From positions 1 through 64,000 of the forward strand of contig JBKDZR010000053.1 in the NCBI GenBank assembly GCA_047971485.1: a DNA stretch of 64,000 nucleotides. The letters are read 5' to 3'. The stretch is from JBKDZR01 sp047971485. GTDB taxonomy: Bacteria; Pseudomonadota; Alphaproteobacteria; Rhodobacterales; Rhodobacteraceae. Made by a program: the position numbers and the translations under genes. The notes under the pieces are model-generated. The model was given only the letters and a program-made list of their open reading frames with translations. It was not told the origin of the DNA and made no database searches. Positions 56,851 through 64,000 of the stretch are shown piece after piece (the stretch's first letter is position 1; each line of letters opens with the position of its first letter).

Positions 56851-57717
56851 ATGGCCCGGCCCCGCATCTCTTTCGAATTCTTCCCACCCAAGACCCTGGA
56901 TGCCGCCTTTCGGCTTTGGGATACGGTGCACACCTTGAAACCTCTGGAACCGGGCTTCGTCTCGGTCACCTTCGGGGCCGGGGGCACCACCCGCCACCAG
57001 ACCCATGAAGCAGTCGACACCATCCACCGCCATTTCGGCCTGAATGTCGCCGCACATCTGACTTGCGTGGGCGCCAGCCGGGCCGAGACGCTGGCCATCG
57101 CACAGTCCTTTGCCGATGCCGGCGTGACCGAGTTGGTCACCCTGCGCGGCGATCCTCCAGCCGGCACCACCCGCTTCACCCCCCACCCCGAGGGGTTTAC
57201 CGACAGCTGTGACCTGATCGCCGCCCTGGCCGAGACCGGGACGTTCACCCTGCGGGTCGGCGCCTATCCCGACACCCACCCCGAGGCCGCCGATCCCGCC
57301 GCCGGAATCCGCTGGCTGAAGCGCAAGTTCGAGGCCGGCGCCCACAGCGCCATCACCCAGTTCTTCTTCGAGGCCGATACCTTCCTGCGTTTTCGCGACG
57401 CCTGCCACGCCCGGGGGATTACCGCACCGATCATCCCCGGCATCCTGCCGATCGAGAACTGGGACGGCGTACGCAACTTTGCCAACCGCTGCGGCACAAC
57501 GGTCCCCGCCTGGCTGGATGAGGCCTTCGACACCGCCAAGCGTGATGGCACACAGGATCAGCTGGCCACGCGCCTGTGTACCGAAATGTGTGCCAAACTG
57601 CTGGAAAACGGGGTCGACGACCTGCATTTCTACACACTGAACAAACCCCAACTGACTTGGGATATCTGCCAGGCGCTTGGGCTGGGGCCGCGCAACGTAT
57701 TGCAACAAGTCGCCTAA
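56851..57717 (+). CDS. metF: Methylenetetrahydrofolate reductase
   Basis: A 288-residue TIM-barrel flavoenzyme: ISFEFFPPKTLDAAF (catalytic Glu), VSVTFGAGGTTR, AHLTCVGASR, LVTLRGDPPAG, AITQFFFEADTFLRF and GILPIENWDGVRNF. It reduces 5,10-methylene-THF to 5-methyl-THF for methionine synthesis. The ATG lies 5 nt after a weak AAGGACAG. Its stop interlocks with that of the convergent DUF2235 gene (4-bp overlap). Confidence 0.96.
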   Translation: MARPRISFEFFPPKTLDAAFRLWDTVHTLKPLEPGFVSVTFGAGGTTRHQTHEAVDTIHRHFGLNVAAHLTCVGASRAETLAIAQSFADAGVTELVTLRGDPPAGTTRFTPHPEGFTDSCDLIAALAETGTFTLRVGAYPDTHPEAADPAAGIRWLKRKFEAGAHSAITQFFFEADTFLRFRDACHARGITAPIIPGILPIENWDGVRNFANRCGTTVPAWLDEAFDTAKRDGTQDQLATRLCTEMCAKLLENGVDDLHFYTLNKPQLTWDICQALGLGPRNVLQQVA

Positions 57718-58715
57718 CCGGCCAGCGGATCCGCCTCTGGCGCTTGATCCATCACCACCGGCAAATCCGCTCCGCGCCGCCGGGCCGCCGACAGCGCCGT
57801 CGGATGCAGTTTCTCCGACGGATCGCGGCCGACCTGGCGGGCATGGCGCGCCAGGAACAGCTTGTTCCAGGCTCGCCAGGACCCGACACTGGGCGCCTTC
57901 GGATCGCAGGGGTACCGGTCGCGCCAGTCTCCGGGGAGAACGATTCCACAGGTTTCCAACCGCTCCAGCATCCAGGTCAGCGGAATATTGGACAGCGGCC
58001 GCGATTGCGGTGACCCTAGGATCTGCCCGCCCACATCGCCATGGGTACCGCGAAACCAGACCTGTTCCACACGGTCCGGCGGCCAGCCCGGCGGGGTTTT
58101 CCACAGCACCGGCCGAAAGGCATCGCGCGTCTCGTTCAGCGCCAGGGCATGATAGCCGTGCCGGATATGGTTGCCCAAATGCGGGCTGTGAAACGCATAG
58201 CTCGCCTCGGTCAGGCGCCACAGCACCGGCAGGCGCAGCCCAAGCGCCTTGACCGTATCAAAGACCCCGACCATTTCGATCGGACAGGTCTCATAGCAAA
58301 AGCGCCGCGAAAAGGCCTGGGCCGCGCGCCCATGCGGGTCGGTCTGATAATGGCGGTACAGCACCTCCAGGTGGCGTTCCGTGGCAAAACGGGCCCGCAA
58401 CAGCCCAACGCGGTCGATCGCCCCGGCCAGCGATCGCACGGCAAAGGCCCCGCGCGAATAGCCCATCAGAAAAATCCGGTCTCCGGGCCGGTAACGCGCC
58501 GCCAGAAACGCATAGGCGCGCTGGATCTGCCCGTTCACCCCCCGCCCCTCAATGACATCGAATGCCGCTTTCCAGTCGACCCACTGGATACCCGGTTCAT
58601 AATAGATCACCGGACGGGTGCGCACGGGAAGATCGCGCAACAGCTTGTAGATCAGGCCGACATTGGTTTCCCGCCCCTCCTCCAGCGAGGACATCGTCCC
58701 ATCCATCAACACCAC
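57714..58715 (-). CDS. DUF2235 domain protein (alpha/beta hydrolase fold)
   Basis: At least 333 residues. LMDGTMSSLEEGRETNVGLIYKLL is the typical DUF2235 opening, GYSRGAFAVRSLAG holds the GxSxG nucleophile elbow (about residues 95-108), and VGVFDTVKALG and WFRGTHGDVGG follow. The first standard start is the GTG at 58715, yet the frame stays open and protein-like upstream to about 58830 (encoding LLHRLSSKLGLFPRKEAPRP), with AAAGGAG at its head but no ATG/GTG/TTG. The true N-terminus is uncertain. Some relatives are Tle1 lipases; no secretion genes are nearby. Confidence 0.85.
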   Translation of the reverse strand: MVLMDGTMSSLEEGRETNVGLIYKLLRDLPVRTRPVIYYEPGIQWVDWKAAFDVIEGRGVNGQIQRAYAFLAARYRPGDRIFLMGYSRGAFAVRSLAGAIDRVGLLRARFATERHLEVLYRHYQTDPHGRAAQAFSRRFCYETCPIEMVGVFDTVKALGLRLPVLWRLTEASYAFHSPHLGNHIRHGYHALALNETRDAFRPVLWKTPPGWPPDRVEQVWFRGTHGDVGGQILGSPQSRPLSNIPLTWMLERLETCGIVLPGDWRDRYPCDPKAPSVGSWRAWNKLFLARHARQVGRDPSEKLHPTALSAARRRGADLPVVMDQAPEADPLAG

Positions 58716-59129
58716 CAGATCCCGCGCCGGACGCTGCGGCGGCGCGGGCCGCGGCGCTTCCTTGCGCGGGAATAACCCCAGCTTGCTGCTCAGGCGGTGG
58801 AGAAGGGTAAAGATGACGAACTCCTTTCGGCTTTCCGTCCAGTCTTTCGCACCAGACCTTGCCGTTGGGTGAAGACGACGCCGTGATCCGGATTCGGGTC
58901 CTCAGTCTAAGCAGGATTTTCGGAAAGTGGACACCGGTTTTCGCCCCCCGACATCAAAGGGGCCCCTGCCACCGGGCACGAAGGACAGCACAAATGACAG
59001 CACCGGCAGGGGCGCCGGCCCGCCAACCGGACACCGCTTGCAACGGACAAGGACAGCACCGGGTCTTGGCCTCCGGCGCGCCATTCGCTATCTGCACCGC
59101 CAGAGCACACGGGAACGAGGGGCGGCACC
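58716..59129. other. Region between DUF2235 gene and valS
   Basis: The first ~115 bp probably encode the N-terminus of the DUF2235 protein. The remainder holds the valS leader and the short repeat-like element at 58921-58943. No other gene is visible. Confidence 0.4.
58921..58943. repeat. Dispersed-element-like motif containing AAAGTGGACACCGGTTTTC
   Basis: The imperfectly symmetrical CGGAAAGTGGACACCGG followed by TTTTCG resembles a short intergenic motif (AAAGTGGnnACCGGTTTTC type) that I recall as very common in Rhizobiales and some Rhodobacterales genomes. Only one copy was noticed in this window, so its repeat nature here rests on memory. Confidence 0.35.
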
Positions 59130-62100
59130 ATGGCGATGAACAAAACATTCGACGCGGGCACGGCAGAGGATCGCATCTACGCGAGCTGGGAAGAAAACGG
59201 CGCCTTCCGCGCGGGCGCCAACGCCAAGCCCGGGGCCCCGGCCTTCTCGGTGCTGATCCCGCCCCCCAATGTCACCGGCAGCCTGCATATGGGGCATGCC
59301 TTCAACAACACGCTGCAGGATATCCTGGTCCGCTGGCACCGGATGCAGGGCCACGACACGCTCTGGCAACCGGGCACGGATCATGCCGGCATCGCCACCC
59401 AGATGGTTGTCGAACGCGAACTGGCCAAGGACAACCGCCGCCGCACCGACATGAGCCGCGCCGAGTTCACCGCCCTGGTCTGGGACCAGAAGAAGAAATC
59501 CCGCGGCAACATCATCGGCCAGCTCAAACGTCTGGGCGCCTCCTGCGATTGGGAACGCGAGGCCTTCACCATGTCCGGCGCCCCCCAGGCCCCGAAAGGC
59601 GAAGAGGGCAACTTCCACGATGCCGTCATCAAGGTCTTTGTGGACATGTACGCCAAGGGACTGATCTATCGCGGCAAACGGCTGGTCAACTGGGATCCGC
59701 ATTTCGAAACCGCGATCTCTGACCTCGAAGTCGAGAATATCGAAACCGACGGCCACATGTGGCACTTCAAGTACCCGCTGGCAGACGGCCAGACCTACGA
59801 ATACGTGGAAAAGGACGAAAACGGCACCGTCACCCTGCGCGAAACCCGCGATTACATCTCCATCGCCACGACACGGCCGGAAACCATGCTGGGCGATGGC
59901 GCCGTCGCGGTGCACCCCTCGGATGAACGCTACGCGCCCATCGTCGGCAAATTCTGCGAAATCCCCGTAGGACCCAAGGAACACCGCCGCCTGATCCCGA
60001 TCATCACCGATGACTACCCCGATCCCACCTTCGGATCAGGCGCGGTCAAGATCACCGGGGCGCATGACTTCAACGACTACGCGGTGGCGAAACGCGGGAA
60101 CATCCCGATGTTCCGCCTGATGGACAGCAAGGGCGCGATGCGCGACGACGGCGCCCCCTACGCCACGACGGCCGAGCGCGCCCAGGCCCTCGCCCACGGC
60201 GAACAAGCCACCGAAGCCGAGATCGACGCCATCAACCTGGTCCCCGACGAATTGCGCGGCCTGGATCGGTTCGAGGCCCGCAAACGCGTGATCGACCAGA
60301 TCACTTCCGAAGGGCTGGCCGTCATGGTCGCCGCCGATGATCCGCGCCTGGGCAAACCCAGGAAGAAACCGGCCAGGGGTCAGGAAGATACCACCGAAGC
60401 CCCGGCCCTCGTGCCGCTGGTGGAACCCAAGAAGATCATGCAGCCCTTCGGTGATCGCTCCAAGGTGGTCATCGAACCGATGCTGACCGACCAGTGGTTC
60501 GTCGATGCCGAACAGATCGTCACCCCGGCGCTGGATGCCGTGCGCAAGGGCGAGGTCAAGATCCTACCCGAACGCGACCAGAAGGTCTATTTCCACTGGC
60601 TGGAAAACATCGAGCCCTGGTGCATCAGCCGCCAACTCTGGTGGGGCCACCAGATCCCCGTCTGGTACGGGCTGGACATCTGGCCCACCGGCTTCCGCGA
60701 TGACGAAGGCGACAACGCGCTGGATGAGGTGGAACTCTTCCGCCTGCTGAACGAGGGCGCCTTCAACCACGCCGATCCGACCCATCACTGCGCCGCCGAT
60801 TTCGACGCGGTCAGCAAGAAGTTCCGCCAGGATCTGGGCCCCCTGCCCGCGCCGCTTTACGCCGCTCGTATCGTTGAGGTCGACACCCGCCAGGCCGCCG
60901 TGGATCTGCTGGCGCAAAGCCTGGCCGACTATAACCTCAGCCAGGATCCGACCCATCTGGTCTATCCGATCTGGCGCGATGCCGATGTCCTGGATACCTG
61001 GTTCTCCTCGGGCCTCTGGCCACTGGGCACCCTGGGCTGGCCCGAGACCACCCCGGAACTGGACCGTTATTTCCCCACTTCGGTGCTGATCACCGGCTTT
61101 GACATCATCTTCTTCTGGGTCGCCCGAATGATGATGATGCAATATGCCGTGGTCGGCCAGCGCCCCTTCGATACCGTCTATGTCCACGCCCTCGTCCGTG
61201 ACGAGAAGGGCAAGAAGATGTCGAAATCCCTGGGCAATGTCCTGGATCCTCTGGATTTGATCGACGAATATGGCGCCGATGCCGTGCGCTTCACCCTGGC
61301 CGCCATGGCCGCCATGGGCCGGGACCTGAAACTGTCGAAGGACCGCATCGCCGGCTATCGCAATTTCGGCACCAAGATCTGGAACGCCGTGCGCTTTGCC
61401 GAGATGAATGGCGTCTTCGAGAACCGCACCAGCGCTGCCGCCCCCACCGGCCTGACCCAGACCGCCAACCAGTGGATCATGGGCGAGGTCGCCCGCGCCC
61501 GCGAAGAGGTGGACGCCGCCCTGACGGCCTATCGCTTCAACGACGCGGCCAACACGCTGTATGCCTTTGTCTGGGGCAAGGTCTGTGACTGGTATGTGGA
61601 GTTTGCCAAGCCGCTCTTCGCCTCGGATGACCCAGCGGTCGTCACTGAGACCCGCGCCACCATGGCCTGGGTTCTGGACCAGTGCCTGATCCTGCTGCAC
61701 CCGTTCACCCCCTTCATCACCGAGGAACTCTGGGGGCTGACCGCGCCCACCGGGGGCCGCACCGGCATGCTGATCCATGGCGACTGGCCCAGCTACAGCG
61801 CTGCCGATCTGGTCAATCCCGCCGCCGAGGCCGAGATGTCCCGCGTCATCGGGCTGATCGAGGAAATCCGTTCGGTCCGTGCCCAGATGCATGTGCCCGC
61901 CGGCCTGAAACTGCCGCTTCTGCGGCTGGAACAGGACGCGCCCGGGCGCGCCGCCTGTGATCGGTCCGAAGCGCTGATCCTGCGGCTGGCCCGGCTGGTG
62001 GACATCACCGATGCCGACAGCCTGCCCAAGGGCGCCGTGTCGATCCCGGTCGAGGGGGGCCTCTTCGCCCTGCCCCTAGCCGATGCCATCGACATCGGCG

Positions 62101-62300
62101 CGGAACGCGAGCGGCTGGAAAAAGCGCTGACCAAGCTGGAGAAAGACCTCGGCGGGCTGCGCGGCCGGCTGAACAACGCCAGCTTCGTCGCCTCAGCCCC
62201 GGCTGATGTGGTCGAGGAAACCCGCGAGCGTCTGGCCCAGGGCGATGAGGAAACCGCCAAGATCCGCGCCGCACTGGACCGTCTGGCGGCAATGGCCTGA
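59130..62300 (+). CDS. valS: Valyl-tRNA synthetase
   Basis: A 1056-residue class Ia synthetase. The HIGH motif is HMGH (residues 53-56, in [16 protein letters not shown]), the CP1 editing domain lies at about 230-360 ([17 protein letters not shown]), and KMSKS is at 696-700. The anticodon-binding domain and a C-terminal coiled coil (about 985-1055) complete the protein. An insert around residues 400-430 is Lys/Pro-rich ([17 protein letters not shown]). ATG at 59130 or 59136 may start it. Confidence 0.97.
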   Translation: MAMNKTFDAGTAEDRIYASWEENGAFRAGANAKPGAPAFSVLIPPPNVTGSLHMGHAFNNTLQDILVRWHRMQGHDTLWQPGTDHAGIATQMVVERELAKDNRRRTDMSRAEFTALVWDQKKKSRGNIIGQLKRLGASCDWEREAFTMSGAPQAPKGEEGNFHDAVIKVFVDMYAKGLIYRGKRLVNWDPHFETAISDLEVENIETDGHMWHFKYPLADGQTYEYVEKDENGTVTLRETRDYISIATTRPETMLGDGAVAVHPSDERYAPIVGKFCEIPVGPKEHRRLIPIITDDYPDPTFGSGAVKITGAHDFNDYAVAKRGNIPMFRLMDSKGAMRDDGAPYATTAERAQALAHGEQATEAEIDAINLVPDELRGLDRFEARKRVIDQITSEGLAVMVAADDPRLGKPRKKPARGQEDTTEAPALVPLVEPKKIMQPFGDRSKVVIEPMLTDQWFVDAEQIVTPALDAVRKGEVKILPERDQKVYFHWLENIEPWCISRQLWWGHQIPVWYGLDIWPTGFRDDEGDNALDEVELFRLLNEGAFNHADPTHHCAADFDAVSKKFRQDLGPLPAPLYAARIVEVDTRQAAVDLLAQSLADYNLSQDPTHLVYPIWRDADVLDTWFSSGLWPLGTLGWPETTPELDRYFPTSVLITGFDIIFFWVARMMMMQYAVVGQRPFDTVYVHALVRDEKGKKMSKSLGNVLDPLDLIDEYGADAVRFTLAAMAAMGRDLKLSKDRIAGYRNFGTKIWNAVRFAEMNGVFENRTSAAAPTGLTQTANQWIMGEVARAREEVDAALTAYRFNDAANTLYAFVWGKVCDWYVEFAKPLFASDDPAVVTETRATMAWVLDQCLILLHPFTPFITEELWGLTAPTGGRTGMLIHGDWPSYSAADLVNPAAEAEMSRVIGLIEEIRSVRAQMHVPAGLKLPLLRLEQDAPGRAACDRSEALILRLARLVDITDADSLPKGAVSIPVEGGLFALPLADAIDIGAERERLEKALTKLEKDLGGLRGRLNNASFVASAPADVVEETRERLAQGDEETAKIRAALDRLAAMA

Positions 62301-62353
62301 TCCCGGGCAGGACACGGGCGGAAACAGCAGACCAGCCCCCTCAAGCCGCGCCA

Positions 62354-62374
62354 GCGCCAGAACGGTGCTGGCGC
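62354..62374 (+). terminator. Hairpin downstream of valS
   Basis: GCGCCAG and CTGGCGC pair around a 7-nt loop, 54 nt after the stop, followed by CCTTAG. It is probably a terminator without a long U-tract. The preceding 17-mer (62341-62357) is shared with 24202-24218. Confidence 0.4.
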
Positions 62375-62489
62375 CCTTAGGGCCGGTCAGCGCGATGGAT
62401 GGCCATCATGGCCACACGGCGCCACAGCGCAAGCGCGACGGCCTGCCGCCTTGTGCTGCGCAAAGGATGATCACATCCCCCCGTGGCCA

Positions 62490-63692
62490 TCACTGGTCTT
62501 GTCCCGCACAGACTGCGGCCGCCGCCGACAGCGCGCCGTCCCCAAAGGGGATCTTGAGTGCGCGCATCCCTGCCTCGATCGTGCCCAGCATCCCCAGCAC
62601 CATATGGGCGTTCACATGGCCCATATGACCGATGCGAAACAGGCCATGCCCCTCGGGATCGTCATCGCCGGTGCTCAGCCCGATGCCCAGCGTCACCCCG
62701 GCATGGGCGCTCAGCCAATCCCGTAGCCGGGTGCCGTGGGGCGCACCGATATGCAGCGCCGTTACCGCGTTGCTGCTGGCGGCCAGATCGACCATGTTCA
62801 ACCGCAGCGGCCCGCCCGCGCCCCAGGCGCGGCAAGCAGCACGAATGGCATCGGCCAGCACCTGGTGGCGGGCCCAGACGGCCTCAAGCCCCTCTTCCTC
62901 CAGGATCATGGTTAACGCCTCGCGCAGACCAAACAGGTGATGGGTCGGCGCCGTGCCGGAAAACAGCTGATAGAACATCCCCGCCTCGGTCCGGGGCACC
63001 CAGTCCCAATAGGCCGAAACCCGGCTCATGGCGGATCGCCGCGCCGCCGCCTTGTCATTGAAAAAGACAAAGCCCAGCCCCGGCGGTGTCATCAACCCTT
63101 TCTGACAGCCTGCGACCATGACATCGGCCCCCCAAAGGTCCATCTCGAACCGGTCACAGGCCAGCGACGCGATGCAATCGACCATCAGCAGCGCCGGATG
63201 GCACGCCGCATCCATCGCCGCCCGGATCGCGGCGATATCGCTGAGCGCCGAGGTGGCCGTATCGGTCTGCGCCACCAGAACGGCGCGAATCGTCCAGGCC
63301 CCATAGGCCCGCAGCCGCGCCTCGACCTGTGCCGGATCCACCGGGGCCTGCTGGCCGAAATCCAGCACCTCGACCTCAATCCCAAGGCTGGCGGCAACCA
63401 CCCCCCAGCCCTCGGCAAAACGCCCGGTGGCCAGCACCAGCACCTTTTCACCCGGCGTCACGACATTGGCCAGGGCCGCCTCCCAGACGCCATGGCCATT
63501 GGAGATATAGATCGCCACCTTGCCGTCGGTCCGCGCCACACGGCACAGATCGGGCACCATGCCGTCAACCATCTCCACCAGATCGCCGGTATAAATGTTG
63601 GGCGCGGGCTGATGCATGGCGCCCAGCACCCGATCGGGGATCACCGAGGGGCCGGGAATGGCAAGGTAGTGGCGGCCGTGGGCAAGGCTCAT
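62490..63692 (-). CDS. Class V aminotransferase (serine-glyoxylate/alanine-glyoxylate type)
   Basis: A 400-residue PLP enzyme. The start is HYLAIPGPSVIPDRVLGAMHQPAPNIYTGDLVEM, the PLP-Asp segment is LMVDCIASLA, and the PLP-Lys is in VAGCQKGLMTPPGLGF. GGAG lies 7 nt before the ATG at 63692. The family moves amino groups from serine or alanine to glyoxylate; methylotroph serine-cycle and photorespiratory enzymes look alike. No serine-cycle partner is adjacent. Confidence 0.9.
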   Translation of the reverse strand: MSLAHGRHYLAIPGPSVIPDRVLGAMHQPAPNIYTGDLVEMVDGMVPDLCRVARTDGKVAIYISNGHGVWEAALANVVTPGEKVLVLATGRFAEGWGVVAASLGIEVEVLDFGQQAPVDPAQVEARLRAYGAWTIRAVLVAQTDTATSALSDIAAIRAAMDAACHPALLMVDCIASLACDRFEMDLWGADVMVAGCQKGLMTPPGLGFVFFNDKAAARRSAMSRVSAYWDWVPRTEAGMFYQLFSGTAPTHHLFGLREALTMILEEEGLEAVWARHQVLADAIRAACRAWGAGGPLRLNMVDLAASSNAVTALHIGAPHGTRLRDWLSAHAGVTLGIGLSTGDDDPEGHGLFRIGHMGHVNAHMVLGMLGTIEAGMRALKIPFGDGALSAAAAVCAGQDQ

Positions 63693-63925
63693 GTCGGGGC
63701 TCCGGGCTGAAATCAATTCCCTACCAGCTACGCCGCCCGGCCTGTCGCGTCAAACGAGGGCTGGCCGTCTCCGAAGCCGGGGATCGGGCCATGGCCAAAC
63801 CGAGGAAACAGCCCCGTGCATGTGTGCCTGAACGTGACCCGTTTTCTGGACCAAGTCCTTCCCGCCGCTTGAACCGCCCCGCGCGCATGAGTATTGACTG
63901 GGCCTGCACCTTGCGATCAGGACCC

Positions 63926-64000
63926 ATGGCCTCCAGCATCAAATCCCGCTTCCGAGAGATCGAGCACACCCTGCGCCGGCGCTATGGCCGCGACATCTCG
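63926..64000 (+). CDS. Start of an unidentified gene (3' truncated by window end)
   Basis: ATG at 63926, with CAGGA just upstream, opens a frame to the end of the window. The 25 visible residues begin MASSIKSRFREIEHTLRRR and are basic and helical. Too little is present to name a family. Confidence 0.45.
   Translation, partial: MASSIKSRFREIEHTLRRRYGRDIS

Noticed and set aside
63721..63969. An 82-codon minus-strand frame near the window end.
   Set aside because: It is Arg/Ser-rich without a family, and the opposite strand has a better start with a ribosome site at 63926.

Overview
The window is GC-rich chromosomal DNA from an alphaproteobacterium, most likely Rhodobacterales (Paracoccus/Rhodobacter/Roseobacter-like). 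The support is the set and order of housekeeping genes: purL-bolA-grxD, zapA with a coiled-coil partner next to tkt-gap-gap, sdhE beside an LdtR-type MarR regulator and aspC, and metR/metF. Strong third-position GC and frequent ATGA/GTGA/TTGA gene overlaps fit that group. I see no rRNA, tRNA, transposase, integrase, prophage or CRISPR array. The accessory content is catabolic and transport clusters set between core genes.

Region 1 (1-8836): the 3' part of an NDP-forming acyl-CoA synthetase, two tandem IclR regulators, and a divergent operon with a tripartite tricarboxylate transporter (TctC/TctB/TctA), an enoyl-CoA hydratase-like protein and a GlcD/D-lactate dehydrogenase-type FAD oxidase. 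Together they look like uptake and CoA-dependent breakdown of an unknown carboxylate or 2-hydroxy acid. A palindromic operator sits between the regulators and the transporter.

Region 2 (9055-20203): an amidase divergent from a PotD/B/C/A-type ABC importer, then a LysR regulator, an MFS transporter, a nitrilase-family amidase and an isochorismatase-family amidase, all divergent from a RutA-like flavin monooxygenase. Three unrelated amide-hydrolase folds plus a ring-opening oxygenase suggest catabolism of an N-heterocycle, ureide or imide. Both divergent promoters carry CTGAGAAA-containing inverted repeats, so they may form one regulon. This is my best candidate for an undescribed system.

Region 3 (20326-36808) is mostly core: LdtR-like regulator, sdhE, aspC, a MATE exporter, a secreted barrel-like protein, parE, a tiny secreted Cys/His protein, purL, bolA, grxD, a probable 6S RNA gene, zapA, a ZauP-like coiled-coil protein, tkt and two gap paralogues. 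Each gap gene has GCGCTAAC-type operator sequences upstream.

Region 4 (36815-41284): a DsbA-like protein preceded by two overlapping micro-ORFs, then tauCBA-type ABC transporter genes. The permease carries an unusual Ig/cadherin-like insert.

Region 5 (41285-52469): a sugar-acid regulon. The minus operon encodes a DHDPS-family lyase, an enolase-superfamily dehydratase, a TRAP transporter (DctP/Q/M), an NAD-dependent epimerase/dehydrogenase, an IclR-SMP30 fusion and an SDR. The divergent plus operon encodes 2-keto-3-deoxygalactonate kinase, KDPGal aldolase and aldose 1-epimerase. They describe a galactose/galactonate-like oxidative route ending in pyruvate and glyceraldehyde 3-phosphate.

Region 6 (52639-64000): YghU-like glutathione transferase, M42 peptidase, inositol monophosphatase family protein, metR/metF, a DUF2235 hydrolase, valS, a class V aminotransferase and the start of an unidentified gene.
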